Part shown: piece by piece, positions 32,754 to 35,753 of the stretch | Numbering within the stretch: the first letter of the stretch is position 1 | Layout of the letters: the number at the start of each line of letters is the position of its first letter | DNA from: JANNRA01 sp031401035 | GTDB taxonomy: Bacteria; Desulfobacterota; Binatia; HRBIN30; CADEER01 | Assembly: GCA_031401035.1 (NCBI GenBank) | Contig: JANNRA010000210.1 | Span: 1 to 35,753 of the forward strand | Length of the DNA: 35,753 nt | Direction of reading: 5' to 3' | Position numbers and translations under genes: made by a program | Notes under the pieces: model-generated | Seen by the model: the letters and a program-made list of their open reading frames with translations, nothing else | The model's database searches: none | What the model was told of the DNA's origin: nothing

Positions 32754-32925
32754 CCAGGCCAATCAGCCTGGCGCTCTCAGCCGGTGAAGACCCCGGCTGG
32801 GTGGCGCAGGTGTGTGGGACCTCCGAGCGGATGATCTTCCAGCACTACCGCAAGTTCATGAGCAACCTGCGCCGCCAGGATGGCCGCCGCCTGGCCGGCT
32901 TGTACCGAGATCCGAGCGCACATGG
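32754..32925 (+). pseudogene. C-terminal fragment of a tyrosine integrase (copy 2)
   Basis: The frame reads ISLALSAGEDPGWVAQVCGT, then SERMIFQHYRKFMSNLRRQD and GRRLAGLYRDPS, the end of a phage-type tyrosine recombinase with the catalytic tyrosine in HYRKF still present. The upstream two thirds of the gene, including the Arg/His motifs, are absent. It is on the plus strand, unlike integrases 1 and 2, and belongs to a different integrase family. The open frame continues to 33094 through the att-like core. Confidence 0.7.
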
Positions 32926-32989
32926 GCACCGGGTGGGCACTCAGGCCCATCCAGCAGTCGTAAGTGCCAGAAATCTCAGTGAGAAAGGC

Positions 32990-33004
32990 GCGGGGGGAAT
33001 TGAA
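32990..33004. repeat. att-like core, copy 2 (GCGGGGGGAATTGAA)
   Basis: This is identical to 29270-29284 over 15 bases and is likewise preceded by an integrase C-terminal fragment and followed by arm-type repeats and a minus-strand integrase gene. The two cores bound a 3.7-kb unit. Confidence 0.7.
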
Positions 33005-33058
33005 TATGTTGTATATGCGCCTGTAGCAGCAGCGCTTTCAGCACCCTCGGGAAAACAC

Positions 33059-33080
33059 TTGCCCCCAACGCTGCCCCCAC
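33059..33080. repeat. Arm-type repeats next to att core 2
   Basis: TTGCCCCCAA and CTGCCCCCAC lie with a 12-base period, beginning 69 bases after the start of the core, exactly as in copy 1. They lie 25 bases beyond the 3' end of integrase 2. Confidence 0.55.
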
Positions 33081-33104
33081 CTGGCCGGTGCTAGCCGCGT
33101 TCAG

Positions 33105-34214
33105 TCAGCCGATTCGCCCAGAAGCACGCATCCGACGCATCACCGCTTCGGCGATGTCTTCAGCATGACTGCTTGAAACCTCAGTCCGCTGAGGTTGGCC
33201 GATCCCCCGAATGATGTCCCCTTGACGGTGCAGCGGGACCGCGCCGTAACTTGTGAAGGTGGTCATCACGTGGTCGTGGCCAAGGTTCTGGCTCCACGCT
33301 TTGAACTCCTCGGGCGTACGACAGAGCTGCTCCCCGAGGCGAGTAAGGGTCTTTCGGAAGCTGTGCGGGTTGAAGTACGGCAAGCCGGCGCTGATGAAGG
33401 CGGTCTTGAAGATCTCGCGAATCGGCGTGGCGCTCGCCCAGTTCGCGCGGCGGACCCCAGTCACGGAGAAATGGCGTTTTGAGTCTTGGCCGACCGCCGT
33501 CGCCGGGAAGAGCGGGTCATCGAAACCCCAGAGCTTCTCGGTCAACAGGAACTGGACCCACTCAACGACTATCTGCCGGAAGATGTCGGTGACCGGGAAG
33601 AACCAGGTGGAGATGGTCTTGCTGAACTTGGTGCTCACCTCCCTCGCGTCCTGGTAGACAAAGCCCTCAGCTACATCGATGTGCTTGATCTTCAGGGAGG
33701 CGATCGCCCGGTCACGTGCACCGGTCAGGATTGCGAAGGCGACGACCGCTCGATCGCGCCGTTCGACATCGGAGCTGCAAGGCATGGCACGGACGGTGTG
33801 CTCGATCTGCGCTATCGTAGGCACAGGCCGATCACGGTGGGCGGTTGCGATCCGCGTGTCCTTCTCGGACAGGAAGAAATAGTCGGCGTCCGAGTATGTG
33901 AGGACGGATCGAAAGCCGGCCTGCCCAGCCAGCCACACGAAGAAGTTCCGCAGGGCGTTCAACGTCGAGTACAACGTCGCCTTCGATAACGGCTCGCCGG
34001 TCTGTTGGCTGATTTGTTCTGCCAGACGGCGCTTGAACGCGACCGCCTGGTTGATGTGGAAGGCCTTGAAGCCGCGGCAGCCTGTGTCATCTTCAAAGCG
34101 ACTGAGCGCCTTGGCGACGGCGTCGAGCGAATCTTCGCTCTGACGTTTCGCTTCCTTCAGGTACGTCAAGTATCGGCGCTTGATGCGCTCGTTCTCTGGG
34201 TTGTACTTCTGCAT
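33105..34214 (-). CDS. Tyrosine recombinase/integrase 2 (intact)
   Basis: This 369-residue integrase has an N-terminal SAM-like core-binding domain (about 1-125) and a catalytic domain with R167 (LTGARDRAI), H284 and R287 (NPHSFRKT), H313 (QNLGHDH) and nucleophile Y323 (TFTSYG). All expected residues are present. The ATG at 34214 follows a Shine-Dalgarno-like AAGGGGTG and lies four bases after the upstream HTH gene's stop. It forms a unit AlpA - HTH/Zn - integrase reading toward att core 2, so it probably catalysed integration there. Confidence 0.9.
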   Translation of the reverse strand: MQKYNPENERIKRRYLTYLKEAKRQSEDSLDAVAKALSRFEDDTGCRGFKAFHINQAVAFKRRLAEQISQQTGEPLSKATLYSTLNALRNFFVWLAGQAGFRSVLTYSDADYFFLSEKDTRIATAHRDRPVPTIAQIEHTVRAMPCSSDVERRDRAVVAFAILTGARDRAIASLKIKHIDVAEGFVYQDAREVSTKFSKTISTWFFPVTDIFRQIVVEWVQFLLTEKLWGFDDPLFPATAVGQDSKRHFSVTGVRRANWASATPIREIFKTAFISAGLPYFNPHSFRKTLTRLGEQLCRTPEEFKAWSQNLGHDHVMTTFTSYGAVPLHRQGDIIRGIGQPQRTEVSSSHAEDIAEAVMRRMRASGRIG

Positions 34215-34218
34215 GGGG

Positions 34219-34698
34219 TCACCCCTTCTCCTCGAAGTCACGGTTCACGCTGGGGAAGGTGCGCTCGCCTATGCGTCGAAGTGCCTGCGGCATCCGGATG
34301 TCCAGGTTCCCTGAAACCCGCTCCAATTTGTCCAGGTTGACTCGCCGGTTCATGATGCATCCACAGGTGGGACAGATGCCGACGAGGTTTCCGAGGGTCG
34401 CCGTCAACTCCTCGTAGTCGGCCATGTCGCCGGCCGGAGTCTTCGGGACGCGACAGCGGACGCAGTAGAGTTCCCCCGACTGGCAAGTCTGCTTGTTCTG
34501 CAAGCCCCTTGCCTTGAGGAACTGGGCAAGAGCGCGGCCAAGGATGACCATCGGCCGGGTGCGGTCGATGGTAGGCAACCCCCGCTTGATCCAGTCGCGG
34601 ACTGTATTTCGGCGAACGCCATATAGGCGGGCGACTTCATCGACGGTGTAGTTGCGGTGAATCTTGGCAAGCCGGTAGTTCGGGCGGCGGGTTGCCAT
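34219..34698 (-). CDS. Helix-turn-helix/zinc-ribbon protein of the integrase module
   Basis: This 159-residue protein has an N-terminal helix-turn-helix (YTVDEVARLYGVRRNTVRDW, about 17-36). A four-cysteine segment follows in the middle: CVRCRVPK and CPTCGC about 28 residues apart. It ends in RRVNLDKLERVSGNLDIRMP and SVNRDFEEKG. The combination suggests a DNA-binding accessory or regulatory factor for the recombinase encoded directly downstream. A truncated copy of the same gene remains upstream of integrase 1, so the pairing is a stable feature of this element family. Confidence 0.7.
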   Translation of the reverse strand: MATRRPNYRLAKIHRNYTVDEVARLYGVRRNTVRDWIKRGLPTIDRTRPMVILGRALAQFLKARGLQNKQTCQSGELYCVRCRVPKTPAGDMADYEELTATLGNLVGICPTCGCIMNRRVNLDKLERVSGNLDIRMPQALRRIGERTFPSVNRDFEEKG

Positions 34699-34754
34699 CG
34701 CACACCTACGAGTTCAACACGGCGCCGATTGGGCAACCGAGAGCACAGGGCTCC

Positions 34755-34952
34755 TCACGCCTCGGCACGGCGGCTCGCATCAATACGCCGCTGCAACCAC
34801 TCTTGAACTTCGGCCTGAATCCAGCCGACAGCTCGCCCACCGAGACCTACGGGCTTCGGGAACGTGCCCTCGGCAACGCGATGGTAGATCGTGCTGCGAG
34901 ACAAGCCGGTCGTCGCCTTGACGGCCGGAAGTCTGAGTATCGCGTGCGACAT
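34755..34952 (-). CDS. AlpA-family regulator/excisionase-like protein
   Basis: This 65-residue protein, MSHAILRLPAVKATTGLSRS followed by TIYHRVAEGTFPKPVGLGGR and GWIQAEVQEWLQRRI, is a typical AlpA winged-helix protein. The start at 34952 is fixed by GAGGAGG. AlpA proteins activate integrase expression or act as excision factors. It is the first gene of the integrase 2 unit, about 57 bases before the HTH/zinc gene. Confidence 0.88.
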   Translation of the reverse strand: MSHAILRLPAVKATTGLSRSTIYHRVAEGTFPKPVGLGGRAVGWIQAEVQEWLQRRIDASRRAEA

Positions 34953-35005
34953 AGTGGTTCCTCCTCGGACGGAGGATTGACCCATCCCGAGAAGTCTGAC
35001 GATGT

Positions 35006-35024
35006 TGTGACAGTTCGTGTGACA
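35006..35024. promoter_or_regulatory. Direct repeat TGTGACA upstream of the alpA-like gene
   Basis: Two copies of TGTGACA at 35006-35012 and 35018-35024 lie with a 12-base period, about one helical turn, between the divergent alpA-like gene and the unknown plus-strand gene. They may bind a regulator such as AlpA. No clear promoter hexamers were assigned. Confidence 0.3.
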
Positions 35025-35029
35025 CGGCC

Positions 35030-35683
35030 ATGTTGAAGGCGATCCAGCTTTGGCTTCCCGCGGCCGGATGCTCCATGGACTCGACGGCGCTCCGTTGGCA
35101 CGCCGCGATGCGGTCGTTCGTTGGGTGGTGGGAACACGACCACGTGTGGTGGCTACCGTCGTTACGGGAGGAGCGGTCGTGGCGGGATGCGCTGGGCCGC
35201 CATTTTGCTATTCCCGCCTACCAGGTCGAGCACCTAACCGTGATCCACATTGGAACGAACGGCTACGCCTATGGACGCGGCGCCCTCACCGTGTTCCCAG
35301 AGAGAAGGCTCGGAACGATCCTAGAGGATTGGCTTCGCGCCGACTCCCTCGACCTGATCGGGATGGTGGCAGCGCCGGACTCCATCAGCGGCACTCTACC
35401 GCAGTTCGGAAAGGACGGCGTCGTCTCGTACGCCACGCAGACGATCCCGATGGAAACAACCGCTCCTTCGGGCGCATCGCCGGAGTGGATCCTTTGGCGC
35501 GGCCGACTCCAACCGCTCTTTCCACCGATCACGGATCACGTTCCGCTCCGTCACCTGGCTGCAATGCAGACGATTGCCAAGGAAGCGCGTGCTGATCCTG
35601 ACGCTGCTCTCCCCTCAGTGGACAGGTCAAAACCGGCCAGTCGTCGACACCTGAAAACCGGCCAGTTGGGGCGGCAAGGCTGA
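35030..35683 (+). CDS. Unknown protein, probably truncated by an insertion sequence
   Basis: This 217-residue frame has no family I recognise. It is rich in tryptophan near the N-terminus (FVGWWEHDHVWWLPS) and has no signal peptide or membrane helix. The last about 21 residues (from SVDRSK on) are encoded by the end of what looks like an IS21-type element starting near 35619. The natural C-terminus is therefore probably lost. No Shine-Dalgarno precedes the ATG at 35030; the ATG at 35075 is an alternative. It is divergent from the alpA-like gene and may be cargo of the second integrated unit. Confidence 0.5.
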   Translation: MLKAIQLWLPAAGCSMDSTALRWHAAMRSFVGWWEHDHVWWLPSLREERSWRDALGRHFAIPAYQVEHLTVIHIGTNGYAYGRGALTVFPERRLGTILEDWLRADSLDLIGMVAAPDSISGTLPQFGKDGVVSYATQTIPMETTAPSGASPEWILWRGRLQPLFPPITDHVPLRHLAAMQTIAKEARADPDAALPSVDRSKPASRRHLKTGQLGRQG

Positions 35684-35753
35684 GTAGGATTTACTGAGGC
35701 GGGGCCTCCCGACGCAAGCCGGCATGGGTTTTCAGCCGCCAGCTCTTCGGCCC
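35619..35753. mobile_element. One end of a probable IS21-family insertion sequence (continues beyond window)
   Basis: From TGGACAGGTC at 35619 two copies of AAAACCGGCCAGT lie 25 bases apart (35629-35641 and 35654-35666). Repeated AAAACCGGCCA-type blocks at the termini are a feature I associate with IS21-family elements. On the minus strand the following DNA reads out of the window as a reading frame ending at 35691, consistent with the end of an istB-like gene. Only the terminal 135 bases are visible, so the family call is tentative. Confidence 0.45.
35691..35753 (-). CDS. C-terminus of a possible IstB-like protein (partial)
   Basis: The minus-strand frame entering from the right edge reads GPKSWRLKTHAGLRREAPPQ followed by TAA. 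A SWRL-type motif near the end resembles some IstB helper ATPases of IS21-family elements. Only 20 residues are visible, and the call depends on the adjacent terminal repeats. Confidence 0.35.
   Translation of the reverse strand, partial: GPKSWRLKTHAGLRREAPPQ

Overview
The window is high-GC bacterial chromosomal DNA, dense with genes and with typical ATGA/GTGA gene overlaps. The secreted proteins (dockerin-like EF-hand pairs, Myxococcus-type cysteine-rich repeats, a multihaem cytochrome, a PHM-like copper monooxygenase) and the acyl-CoA genes suggest an environmental bacterium of the old Deltaproteobacteria sphere (Binatota- or Myxococcota-like). This assignment is inferred from gene content; no rRNA or other marker gene is present.

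Region 1 (1-4.3 kb): the end of an ExbD gene and an AgmX/PglI-type TonB-like protein (energy transduction across the envelope), a YbbA/LolD-like ABC ATPase divergent from a TesA-like esterase with overlapping start codons, a periplasmic cupredoxin and a trypsin-like protease. Region 2 (4.3-9.1 kb): a leftward operon of two DUF35 proteins, two thiolase-fold proteins without the usual nucleophilic cysteine, an enoyl-CoA hydratase and a TetR repressor. A palindrome of the PsrA/FadR type overlaps the -35 box of its promoter, so this looks like an autoregulated acyl-CoA (side-chain) degradation operon. Region 3 (9.3-17.9 kb): Bcp peroxiredoxin, a secreted PQQ-type sugar dehydrogenase carrying dockerin-like and Cys-rich modules, a repeat-rich spacer, a large PHM-like copper monooxygenase, a BKACE enzyme, an APH-like phosphotransferase and a GPH-type MFS symporter, with REP-like hairpins between some genes. 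Region 4 (17.9-29.0 kb): a YhaN/YhaO (SbcC/SbcD-like) pair, a nine-haem secreted cytochrome ending in a dockerin-like module, a CBS-pair protein, and a DevB-DevC-DevA exporter operon whose ATPase carries a C-terminal GAF domain.

Region 5 (29.0-35.75 kb) is an accessory zone made by repeated integration. Two copies of a 15-bp core (29270 and 32990) are each followed, at the identical distance, by a pair of TTGCCCCCA-type arm repeats. Each is preceded by a decayed C-terminal fragment of an integrase and followed by a tyrosine recombinase gene on the minus strand. The first unit (about 3.7 kb) carries a vapBC pair, an integrase broken by an in-frame TAG and an FRG-domain gene broken by an in-frame TGA. 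The second carries an intact integrase with its HTH/zinc-ribbon and AlpA partners. The window ends in what looks like one end of an IS21-family element that has cut off an unknown gene.

The most interesting items are the Cys-less thiolase/DUF35 operon with its operator, the extracellular redox proteins sharing dockerin-like modules, the ABC ATPase-GAF fusion, and the tandem att/integrase architecture.
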